This document shows positions 1 through 6,093 of a stretch of 10,163 nt of DNA, piece by piece. This DNA comes from Thermococci archaeon (lineage in GTDB: Archaea; Methanobacteriota_B; Thermococci; Methanofastidiosales; B48-G16). Position 1 is the first letter of the stretch. Every line of letters begins with the position of its first letter. The position numbers and the translations under genes were made by a program. Where the stretch lies: assembly GCA_030668905.1 (NCBI GenBank), contig DAOVEQ010000018.1, positions 1 to 10,163 on the forward strand, written 5' to 3'. Below the pieces are notes generated by a model. That model saw only the letters and a program-made list of their open reading frames with translations. It made no database searches and was not told the DNA's origin.

Positions 1-143
1 TTATCATATCACTCGCATGACATTACATATCCTGCCACATATATTTAAATAAGTTTGGGTGGTTTGGGGGGTTATCAATGCCAGCAGGTTAGGAGGGGCG
101 GTTGGGAGCGGATCGCAAATATATTATTAAACAAAGGATCACG
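1..143. other. Left-edge non-coding stretch with G-rich segment
   Basis: No open frame of useful length crosses this stretch; the three plus-strand frames all stop within the first 55 bases. An AT-rich TATA-like block lies at about 38-52 (atatttaaataa) and reads as TATA-like on either strand. From 57 to 106 the plus strand is rich in G runs (57-59, 66-71, 95-98, 104-106) with very few C residues, so a folded hairpin RNA is unlikely. It may hold the promoter of a gene to the left, or the 3' region of the small minus-strand gene at 144-527. Nothing firmer can be said. Confidence 0.4.
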
Positions 144-527
144 CTAACCCATCGTTTTAATATGTAACTCCCCCTTTTGCACTTGTATATTGTCATCCAA
201 AAAATGTAAAAGAGCAAACATGGCTGAGCCAGGTGCGTGCCACTTCGACCAGTCTAGAAGTCGTTCACAATGCTGCTGCATATAGGAATTAGTAAGTGAA
301 CCAATTTTATAAAGCTCACTATAAAGGAAATATAGATCTTCTATAGAGATTTTTTTAGTGTTTCCACTTTCATACTTAATCTTATATTGTTGCGTAGTTT
401 CGTCAATCCAGATAATGTGATGGTATTTTCTTCCTGTTAACGAATGAATTATAGTGCCTTCCTCATAGAGGGAGGGAATCTTATTCCAAATCTCTTGGAG
501 ACTATATCTTGGTGTATTCACTAACAT
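144..527 (-). CDS. Small protein of unknown function with an SG beta-motif domain
   Basis: Function not recognised. The 127-residue protein is soluble, with no signal peptide or membrane segment. Residues 25-62 look like a small beta-rich unit: TIIHSLTGRKYHHIIW, then a short turn, then YKIKYESGNTKKISIEDL, with the S54-G55 pair followed by a basic stretch. Residues 62-90 look helical (IEDLYFLYSELYKIGSL), and the C-terminal part runs APGSAMFALLHFLDD then a final strand. From memory, this 'TGR...V..D...I...SSG..R.I' layout followed by a short helical tail occurs in bacterial and archaeal hypothetical proteins, some near restriction or defence genes; that is recall, not a search. The start is ambiguous. 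The ATG at 527 directly follows a run of seven G residues with no spacer, while the GTG two codons on (521-519) would sit six bases after the run, a normal distance. It lies on the same strand as the OLD-family gene, about 190 bases past its end, and the AT-rich gap suggests its own promoter. Confidence 0.6.
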   Translation of the reverse strand: MLVNTPRYSLQEIWNKIPSLYEEGTIIHSLTGRKYHHIIWIDETTQQYKIKYESGNTKKISIEDLYFLYSELYKIGSLTNSYMQQHCERLLDWSKWHAPGSAMFALLHFLDDNIQVQKGELHIKTMG

Positions 528-534
528 CCCCCCA
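528..534 (-). promoter_or_regulatory. G-run that may act as ribosome binding site for the small gene
   Basis: On the minus strand seven G residues directly abut the ATG at 527. With no spacer this cannot serve that ATG well, but it is six bases from the in-frame GTG at 521-519, giving a protein two residues shorter (VNTPRYS...). The site therefore argues mildly for the GTG start. Confidence 0.35.
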
Positions 535-544
535 ATTTAATTGG
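532..544. repeat. 13-base perfect palindrome at the start of the small gene
   Basis: CCAATT-T-AATTGG: six-base arms around one central base, perfectly matched, ending five bases before the ATG of the small minus-strand gene. Position fits a repressor site that would also cover the ribosome binding region, but short AT-rich palindromes occur by chance in DNA of this composition. Confidence 0.35.
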
Positions 545-603
545 AATTACAGAGATTTCGTCTAACATAAGTATACATCCATTTGAGCGAATTTTTTTAT
601 TTC

Positions 604-631
604 TTTATACTTTCTTATTTATACTTTCTTA
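604..631. repeat. Two perfect tandem copies of a 14-base AT-rich unit
   Basis: The unit TTTATACTTTCTTA occurs at 604-617 and again at 618-631 without a gap; 634-647 (tttatatattttt...) resembles a third, decayed copy. On the minus strand each copy reads as a TATA-like box (taagaaagtataaa) upstream of the small gene at 144-527, so the array may hold duplicated promoter elements or may simply be slippage-prone DNA. Confidence 0.6.
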
Positions 632-648
632 TCTTTATATATTTTTTA
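632..648 (-). promoter_or_regulatory. Possible TATA box for the small minus-strand gene
   Basis: Read on the minus strand this segment is aaaaatatataaagata, a strong TATA-type core. It lies within the 191-base gap between the OLD gene's stop and the small gene's start. Start of transcription would fall near 610, leaving a leader of roughly 80 bases. The tandem repeat just downstream (gtataaa twice) offers alternative boxes closer to the gene, so the exact box is uncertain. Confidence 0.3.
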
Positions 649-718
649 TTGTAGGGATGATGGGGTTTTGATAGAGATAGTTATATCATTACTTGAATTT
701 TCTATGAGTCTCATGAGA

Positions 719-2734
719 TTATACTCTCTCATTAATTATTTTGAACAATTCTGAAAATTTAGAAATTGTTTGTTGTTTAGGAACTTTATCTTCAGCTAAA
801 AGATCATAAATTTTCTTTGCTACCTTAATTTTGTCAATCTTTTTAGAAGTTCCTATCTTTTTTTCTCTAAAAAATTTTTTAACTCCTTTAAATGAGAGTT
901 CTTGAAGATCACCCTTACCGATATTATCTTTACCTAACTTTTCCTGAAAGATATCTTTATAAGCAAGATTTAGGGCTTCAAGGTAAAAGTCAATATCTAT
1001 TAAATCTTCAATCTCTAAGTCATTGCCTTTCTCTACTAACGTATCGAGAGTTAGTATATTTTTTTCATTTATGTTAAATTTTTCCTTTAGTTCTTTAGCA
1101 GCTTTTCTTCCTTCTGAGTCGTAGTCTAAAAGAGCGAGAAATTTTAGATTTTCTTTTGTAAGGAGTGTTACGAAGTATGACATCTTGTTCGCTCCATTGG
1201 CAGGGAGAATTGAAACTTCATGTATGTCTATATAGTTTTCTTTCTTTTTGGAACACAATCTGGACATTGACTCCAGTATAAGCTCGTCTGAATAGCCTTC
1301 TACTAATAAATTTCTCTTTGTAGTAAAGAGAGAATCGCCTATAGTCATACCTATTGAAGCTCTGATTGGCTGAAGGGCATCATCATCTGATTTATAGAAT
1401 TTTTCTTCTATTAATGTCCCATCTCCTTCTTTTTTAGAAACTATCCTAATTCTCTCTAATTTCTCTCGGTCAATCATAAAGGGAGAGTGGGTACTAAAAA
1501 TAATCTGGTTTGACTCTGAGATTTTCTCCAATGTATCAAGAAGATCCTTTTGCCCTGAGGGATGTAAATATACCCCAGGGTCATCAAGAAGGATTATTGT
1601 ATTTTTGAGTTCCCTTTTAGAACCGGCCATGAAATTTATATAAAAGGATAGAAACCATTGAAAGCCTTGACTCCTTATGCTAGGCGGATGTTCCTTCTTT
1701 ATTACATTGTCGAAAATTGAGATTACTATTTTGTCTCTCACAATTCTTATATTTACGTTCACCTTTTCTTGTTTCCAAGACTGATTTACCAATCCTGTTA
1801 TAGTTGTAGACGCAGATAGTAAATCAGAAAGCATTTCATAGGTCTCAGCATCTTTGACATGTTCCACATCCAAACCAGATAATTCAATCAAATTAGAAAG
1901 AGTCTTATGTTTTTCTTTATTGGCAAGAAAGTCTGTTATCGTCACAGCGTCTTCTAACTTTTCGATATCTGCGAAATACATAAAATTCAGCAAAATGCCC
2001 AATACATAATCTTCTACACCCTCTTCTTTTACTAGAATTTCTTTAATACTATTTTTAAGATGTTCTATTTCCTTAATAAAATCTTCTATATCATTTTGTA
2101 TTGGATCATCACGGTCGGGTAGATTTCTCAGCTTGTTATAGAAATTACTGAAAACATTGTCTAAATCAGGATTAGTTTCCGGATCAAAGGAAATGATCTC
2201 ATCAATTATTTCATTATACTGAATCTTCGAATTACTAAATGGAGCATGACGTTTGGAGTGCTTATCTAATTTTCCTTTAAATGAAGTTGCTGATTTTTTA
2301 ATATCCAAGAATTCTTCCTTTATTTCACTTTTTTTATCAATTTTTAAATCATCTAAAGAAACTTCAGGACTTTCAACAAGATATAAATTATCAAAATACT
2401 TAGTACATCTTAGAGTCTTTACCTTTACAAGTTCTGGATGAATTTCTTTTAATTTACGTTTATCACTAGGCTCTATTTCAAACCAAATTGTTACAATTTC
2501 TACATCACCCTTCTCTATTTCCCCAGATTCTATTTTTTTCTTCATTTCTGAATGGAGACATAAGTCACCTTTTACATATTTATGATCATCTTCAAAAGAC
2601 TCCAATGCTTTAAGAGTGTATGTTTTGCCAGACTCATTTTTCCCAATAAGTGTAGTTATCTTTGGATCTAAAATTACTTCACCGGAATCTAAAATCGACC
2701 TATAGGTTTTGATTTGAAATTTCTTGATTCTCAT
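719..2734 (-). CDS. OLD-family ATP-dependent endonuclease (ABC ATPase + TOPRIM)
   Basis: A 671-residue protein of the overcoming-lysogenization-defect family, expected to be a cytosolic ATP-regulated DNA nuclease. The ATPase half has an N-terminal strand region (KKFQIKTYRSI), Walker A GKNESGKT at 31-38, an ABC-signature-like segment around 352-370 (SIRSQGFQWFLSFYINFMA), Walker B TIILLDDPG at 379-387, and the H-loop STHSPF with His416. Residues about 60-310 form a lysine- and glutamate-rich insert, probably the dimerising helical part. The TOPRIM half begins with LLVEGYSDE (Glu479), continues with LALLDYDSEG (Asp537, Asp539) and an acidic LEIEDLID at 573-580, and has a late KIKVAKKI lysine segment near 635-642 where other OLD proteins carry a catalytic lysine. 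All expected metal ligands appear present, so the enzyme looks intact. The ATG at 2734 has a Shine-Dalgarno site (ggagag, 2750-2745). It is divergent from the purine operon. No helicase or reverse transcriptase partner is in the window, which fits a stand-alone (class 1-like) OLD, though the class is inferred. Family assignment is firm; the biological role (anti-phage or repair) is not. Confidence 0.92.
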   Translation of the reverse strand: MRIKKFQIKTYRSILDSGEVILDPKITTLIGKNESGKTYTLKALESFEDDHKYVKGDLCLHSEMKKKIESGEIEKGDVEIVTIWFEIEPSDKRKLKEIHPELVKVKTLRCTKYFDNLYLVESPEVSLDDLKIDKKSEIKEEFLDIKKSATSFKGKLDKHSKRHAPFSNSKIQYNEIIDEIISFDPETNPDLDNVFSNFYNKLRNLPDRDDPIQNDIEDFIKEIEHLKNSIKEILVKEEGVEDYVLGILLNFMYFADIEKLEDAVTITDFLANKEKHKTLSNLIELSGLDVEHVKDAETYEMLSDLLSASTTITGLVNQSWKQEKVNVNIRIVRDKIVISIFDNVIKKEHPPSIRSQGFQWFLSFYINFMAGSKRELKNTIILLDDPGVYLHPSGQKDLLDTLEKISESNQIIFSTHSPFMIDREKLERIRIVSKKEGDGTLIEEKFYKSDDDALQPIRASIGMTIGDSLFTTKRNLLVEGYSDELILESMSRLCSKKKENYIDIHEVSILPANGANKMSYFVTLLTKENLKFLALLDYDSEGRKAAKELKEKFNINEKNILTLDTLVEKGNDLEIEDLIDIDFYLEALNLAYKDIFQEKLGKDNIGKGDLQELSFKGVKKFFREKKIGTSKKIDKIKVAKKIYDLLAEDKVPKQQTISKFSELFKIINERV

Positions 2735-2744
2735 TTTTTCACAT

Positions 2745-2752
2745 CTCTCCTT
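2745..2752 (-). promoter_or_regulatory. Ribosome binding site of the OLD-family gene
   Basis: Minus-strand reading aaggagag followed ten bases later by the ATG at 2734-2732. An ATG at 2744-2742 immediately followed by TGA lies between them and can encode nothing. The site supports 2734 as the start, which also places the first beta strand (KKFQIKTY) at the usual distance from the protein's N-terminus. Confidence 0.6.
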
Positions 2753-2775
2753 TCATCATAACCAAATTCTTAATA

Positions 2776-2792
2776 CCTATATAATTATATCT
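2776..2792 (-). promoter_or_regulatory. TATA-like promoter box of the OLD-family gene
   Basis: On the minus strand the sequence is agatataattatatagg. With archaeal spacing of about 25 bases, transcription would start near 2758, just upstream of the ribosome binding site at 2752-2745, giving a short leader. The box is nearly symmetrical and could also be read on the plus strand, but the spacing fits the OLD gene best. Confidence 0.4.
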
Positions 2793-2859
2793 TTGTTTTA
2801 TTTAAACCTTTCTCCCATTTGCAATCTTCCCAATTATCCGTCCGACAATTTCTTAAAAA

Positions 2860-2876
2860 ACAGGGATATTCCCCGT
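2860..2876. repeat. Imperfect 17-base dyad in the purC upstream region
   Basis: ACAGGGAT-A-TTCCCCGT, with six of eight arm positions paired: A2860-T2876, C2861-G2875, G2863-5 with C2871-3, and A2866-T2870. It is one of the few GC-containing symmetrical elements in an otherwise AT-rich spacer and lies 73 bases before the purC start, between the two divergent promoters. A transcription-factor site for the purine operon is possible; no protein partner is known from this window. Confidence 0.3.
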
Positions 2877-2911
2877 AGAACCCCCCTCCATTTTTTACAC
2901 AAATTCATGTT

Positions 2912-2928
2912 CAAAAAGCTTTTTAAAG
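2912..2928 (+). promoter_or_regulatory. Putative purC promoter: BRE + TATA overlapping a palindrome, leaderless spacing
   Basis: An A-rich, BRE-like caaaaag (2912-2918) precedes a TATA-like tttttaaag (2920-2928). The box is centred about 25 bases before the purC ATG at 2949, the distance expected if transcription begins at or next to the start codon. No Shine-Dalgarno sequence precedes the ATG, consistent with a leaderless mRNA. The perfect 12-base palindrome AAAAAGCTTTTT (2913-2924) overlaps the box, so a bound regulator would block the basal factors. A second candidate box, tttaaacc at 2801-2808, would give a leader of about 120 bases. Confidence 0.4.
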
Positions 2929-2948
2929 TAAAAAGAATAGACATAAAT

Positions 2949-3620
2949 ATGAGAAAGATAGGTGAGGGCAAGACCAAAATCATCTATGAGAATGGGGATA
3001 GATACATTGTTGAATTCAAGAATGACATGACTGCTTTTGATGGTATTAAGAAGACCAGTTTTGAAAATAAAGGATTTTATAACAAGGAAATTTCTGTGAA
3101 ACTTTTCAAGATCTTGGAAGAAAATGGGGTAAAGACTCATTTTCTAAAAGATCTCGGGGAAGATAAAATAGCGGTAAAAAAGTTGAAAATGATGCCTGTA
3201 GAAGTTGTATGCAGAAATATAGCTGCAGGCAGTATACTGAAGAGAATTCCCATAGAAAAAGGAACGAAACTAAACGGCATAGTGGAGTTTTTTTACAAAA
3301 ATGACGAACTTCATGACCCAATGATCTCTGAAGATCATATAAGATTCTTTGGAGAAGATCCCGAGAAACTTAAGGAGATAACAAAAAAAGTAAACAAAAT
3401 TCTTTTTGAATATTTGGAAAAAAAAGGGATAACTCTGGTAGATTTTAAGCTTGAGTTCGGGAAGTTTAAAGGAGAGTACGTTCTCGGAGATGAGTTATCG
3501 CCAGACTCATGCAGATTCTGGATTAAAGATAAGTCCTATGACAAGGATGTATTTAGGTTTGACAAAGGTGACGTTTCTGAAATATATAAAGAAATTTACA
3601 AACTCATATGTGGTGATTGA
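2949..3620 (+). CDS. purC: Phosphoribosylaminoimidazole-succinocarboxamide synthase (SAICAR synthetase)
   Basis: Joins CAIR to aspartate using ATP to make SAICAR in de novo purine synthesis, in the cytosol. The 223-residue protein opens with the family's typical start (MRKIGEGKTKIIYE), where EGKTK belongs to the nucleotide-binding region. Both classic family signatures are present: VEVVCRNIAAGS at 84-95 and LVDFKLEFG at 163-171. LGDELSPDSCRFW at 179-191 is the conserved acidic, metal-binding end of the active site. Length is close to the usual 230-240. The frame stays open upstream to 2724, with an ATG at 2907 that would add MFKKLFKVKRIDIN, but this extension is not family-like and 2949 matches homologous starts; the upstream TATA spacing suggests a leaderless mRNA. 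It is the first gene of the operon. Its TGA stop is immediately followed, in the same frame and with no spacer, by the GTG start of purS. Confidence 0.97.
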   Translation: MRKIGEGKTKIIYENGDRYIVEFKNDMTAFDGIKKTSFENKGFYNKEISVKLFKILEENGVKTHFLKDLGEDKIAVKKLKMMPVEVVCRNIAAGSILKRIPIEKGTKLNGIVEFFYKNDELHDPMISEDHIRFFGEDPEKLKEITKKVNKILFEYLEKKGITLVDFKLEFGKFKGEYVLGDELSPDSCRFWIKDKSYDKDVFRFDKGDVSEIYKEIYKLICGD

Positions 3621-3824
3621 GTGGCTAAAGTATATGTAAAGTATAAAAAAGGAATTCTGGATCCGGAGGCTGAAAATACAAAAAAAGCGTTGGAGATGCT
3701 GGGATACAATATAAAAGATGTGAAAATCTGGAAAGTTTATGAGATAAAGACTAAAGATAACGTTGAAGAGATGACGGAAAGATTGTTGGTGAACCCTGTG
3801 ATCCATGAATATAAAATAAAGTGA
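3621..3824 (+). CDS. purS: Phosphoribosylformylglycinamidine synthase subunit PurS
   Basis: Small structural subunit of the FGAM synthetase complex, thought to bridge PurL and PurQ and help channel ammonia. The 67-residue protein carries the family pattern: first strand AKVYVKYKKGILDPEAENTK, the helix KALEMLGYN, the strand VKIWKVYEIKT, and the closing MTERLLVNPVIHEYKIK. It is somewhat shorter than the common 80 or so residues, mainly because the N-terminus and the middle loop are trimmed; no core element is missing. The start is a GTG directly abutting the purC stop. A GGTGA ribosome binding site (3612-3616) lies inside the end of purC at a four-base spacing. The stop is followed four bases later by the purL ATG, so the pair is tightly coupled. 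Identification is secure because of the fold pattern and position before purL and purQ. Confidence 0.95.
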   Translation: MAKVYVKYKKGILDPEAENTKKALEMLGYNIKDVKIWKVYEIKTKDNVEEMTERLLVNPVIHEYKIK

Positions 3825-3828
3825 GGTC

Positions 3829-6093
3829 ATGACTGAAGAAATATCTCTTAACATAAACGACAATAAACTTATCGAAATAAGCAGAGTTCTCGGCATAGGT
3901 TTGAATCTGGAGGAGATGCACAAGATAAGAGATTATTTCTATTCTGAGAAGAGAAATCCGAGAGATATAGAGCTTCAGGCTGTAGGACAGGCATGGAGTG
4001 AACACTGTTCTTACAAATCGTCAAAATCCATTCTTAAAAAGTTTATTTTTGGAATAAAAGCCAAACAGAACTTACTTGTAATAGAAGAAGATGCAGGAGT
4101 CGTGGATTTCAACAAGAACTATGCGTATGTAGTTGCATTAGAAAGTCACAATCACCCGTCGGCCATAGAGCCTTACGGAGGAGCTGCCACAGGTATAGGC
4201 GGCATATTACGAGATGTCGTCTGCATGGGTGCAAAGCCCATAGCACTGGTAGATCCACTATTTTTCGGGGATCTTAATTTTGATTATAAAAAGCTTCCGA
4301 AAGGCGTCAAGCACCCGAAGTTTATTCAGAGCGGTGTTATCGCAGGAATACGAGATTACGGGAACAGAGTTGGAGTGCCGACTATTGCGGGAATGGTATA
4401 TTATGACGTATCTTATTTAACTAACTGCCTCGTAAATGTAGGCTGCATAGGGATTGTCAGGAAAAACAGGATTATAAGCAGTAAAATATCGAAAAAAGGA
4501 AAAAAAGGAGACGTATTTCTTCTCCTGGGAGGGAGAACGGGAAGAGACGGGATTCACGGCGTAACTTTCGCATCTGCAGAGTTGAACGAAAAATCGGAAA
4601 AAGAGGATAGAAGTGCTGTCCAGGTAGGAAATCCTATAATAAAAGAGCCTTTAACACACGTATGTTTAGAAGCAGTAGAAAAAAATCTGGTTAAAGCCAT
4701 GAAAGACCTCGGAGGAGGAGGTTTAAGCTGCTGTGTCGATGAAATGGCGTATCCGAATTTTGGTGCTGTTGTAAATTTAGAAAATGTTCTTTTAAAAGAA
4801 AGAGACATGAAACCGTGGGAGATATGGGTATCCGAATCGCAGGAGAGAATGATGATGCTGTTAGACAGGAAAAAAGTGGATAAAGTTACGGATATCTGCG
4901 ATTTATGGGACATAGAATACAGCATCATAGGTGAGATTACAGAGAATAAGAGAATAAAAGTCGATTACCATGGAAAAACGATTCTGGATATGGATATAAA
5001 GTTTCTGGTCGAACCACCAGTCTATAACAGACCCCATACCGTAAAAAACTTAAAAGAACGTGAAAAGGAAACAAAAGAGCCTGCATACGAGAAAACGATC
5101 CTTAAAATCCTGAGTTCTCCAAACATAAGAAGTAAAGCTTTTGTGATACAGCAGTACGATCATGAAGTAGGCGCAAGAACAATCACAAAACCGTTACAGG
5201 GGAAGATAGAATCGCTAACGCATTCAGATTCTGTCATTATAAAACCGTTATCAAAAGAGTATAAGGGAATAGCTATAGCTGCCGATAGCAATCCTTCTCT
5301 AATGAAGATAAGCCCGTACTGGGGAGCAAAATATATTATGGACGAAGTATGCAGGAACATAGTTTCTTCAGGAGCCGAGCCGCACTCGTTCGCTGATTGT
5401 TTGAACTTCGGAAATCCTGAAAAACCTGAGAGGATGGGAGAGTTTTACGAAGCGTGTAAAGGTCTTGGCGAGTTTGCAAAAGCATTGGGTGTTCCTTTCG
5501 TTTCCGGAAATGTTTCTTTTTACAATGAGAGCGAGTATTACAGTGTGATCCCGACCCCCGTAGTTCTGGGCTTGGGGATAATCGATGACATCAGAAAAAG
5601 TATAAGAACGGATTTTAAGAGAAATGGAGACCTGATATATCTCATTGGAGATATTAAGAAAGAAATGGCTGGATCCGAGTACTATAAACTTTATGGCTAT
5701 GATTTTGGATATATTCCTAAATGTGATCCTGATGAGCTGAAAAATAAGATAAAAGCTATATTAGAGACTAAAAAGATCATTAAAGCCTGTCATGATGTGA
5801 GCAACGGCGGATTAGTAGTCACAGTATGTGAGATGATGATAGGAGGAAATATAGGTGTTTCTCTGGATTTAAGTAAAATAGAGATGAGAACAGATTACAA
5901 ACTCTTCTCTGAGTCTTCATGTTTCGTCTGCGAGATAAGAGAAAGAGATTTCGAAGAGTTTGAGGAGATAATGAAAAAAAATAATGTCAAATTCCATAGA
6001 ATCGGGAGAGTATCCGGAAGTAGACTGAAGATCATAGATAAAGAGAAGAGCATTATTCTTTCACTTCGTGAGATAAAGGAGGCTTTTTTATGA
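3829..6093 (+). CDS. purL: Phosphoribosylformylglycinamidine synthase subunit PurL (small form)
   Basis: Catalyses the ATP-dependent conversion of FGAR to FGAM using ammonia supplied by PurQ. At 754 residues it is the small PurL type that needs separate PurS and PurQ, not the 1,300-residue fused type. Visible landmarks: QAWSEHCSYKSS (54-65, His59), ESHNHPSAIEPYGGAATGIGG (105-125) with the catalytic-region His107, the GGRTGRDGIHG loop at 234-244, AMKDLGGGGLSCCVDEMA (290-307), and in the second AIRS-like half IAADSNPSLMKISPYWGAK, ADCLNFGNPEKPE and CHDVSNGGLVVTVCEMM. Two repeated AIRS-type half domains are thus both intact. The ATG follows a short GAGGT site only one base away, so coupling with purS translation probably helps. 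The last four bases overlap the purQ start (ATGA), and its final codons contain the purQ ribosome binding site. Confidence 0.98.
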   Translation: MTEEISLNINDNKLIEISRVLGIGLNLEEMHKIRDYFYSEKRNPRDIELQAVGQAWSEHCSYKSSKSILKKFIFGIKAKQNLLVIEEDAGVVDFNKNYAYVVALESHNHPSAIEPYGGAATGIGGILRDVVCMGAKPIALVDPLFFGDLNFDYKKLPKGVKHPKFIQSGVIAGIRDYGNRVGVPTIAGMVYYDVSYLTNCLVNVGCIGIVRKNRIISSKISKKGKKGDVFLLLGGRTGRDGIHGVTFASAELNEKSEKEDRSAVQVGNPIIKEPLTHVCLEAVEKNLVKAMKDLGGGGLSCCVDEMAYPNFGAVVNLENVLLKERDMKPWEIWVSESQERMMMLLDRKKVDKVTDICDLWDIEYSIIGEITENKRIKVDYHGKTILDMDIKFLVEPPVYNRPHTVKNLKEREKETKEPAYEKTILKILSSPNIRSKAFVIQQYDHEVGARTITKPLQGKIESLTHSDSVIIKPLSKEYKGIAIAADSNPSLMKISPYWGAKYIMDEVCRNIVSSGAEPHSFADCLNFGNPEKPERMGEFYEACKGLGEFAKALGVPFVSGNVSFYNESEYYSVIPTPVVLGLGIIDDIRKSIRTDFKRNGDLIYLIGDIKKEMAGSEYYKLYGYDFGYIPKCDPDELKNKIKAILETKKIIKACHDVSNGGLVVTVCEMMIGGNIGVSLDLSKIEMRTDYKLFSESSCFVCEIRERDFEEFEEIMKKNNVKFHRIGRVSGSRLKIIDKEKSIILSLREIKEAFL

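Noticed and set aside
1-143. Structured non-coding RNA in the G-rich left edge
   Set aside because: The segment has almost no C residues to pair with its G runs, so no convincing stem can be drawn.
704-717. Short palindromes (ATGAG-T-CTCAT and CTCATGAG) just past the OLD stop, as a hairpin terminator
   Set aside because: Arms are five and four bases, they overlap and compete, and no T-run follows on the minus strand, so no terminator can be claimed.
892-1077. Plus-strand open frame inside the OLD gene
   Set aside because: It is antisense to the well-supported TOPRIM region, has no recognisable domain and no ribosome binding site; it is a shadow frame.
144-2734. Gabija system (GajA + GajB)
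   Set aside because: The OLD protein resembles GajA in architecture, but no UvrD-like helicase lies on either side: the small downstream protein is only 127 residues without helicase motifs, and the other side is the divergent purine operon.
2885-2897. C-rich tract followed by a T-run as a terminator on the plus strand
   Set aside because: No plus-strand gene ends upstream of it within the window, and there is no stable stem; it more likely forms part of the purC upstream region.
2724-2948. In-frame upstream extension of purC, including an ATG at 2907
   Set aside because: The added residues are hydrophobic and unlike the PurC family, whose members begin close to the EGKTK segment. The stretch contains promoter-like elements and no good ribosome binding site for 2907.
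3507-3923. 138-residue minus-strand open frame across purC-purS-purL
   Set aside because: It runs antisense to three secure genes and its phenylalanine- and isoleucine-rich composition is what AT-rich antisense DNA gives.
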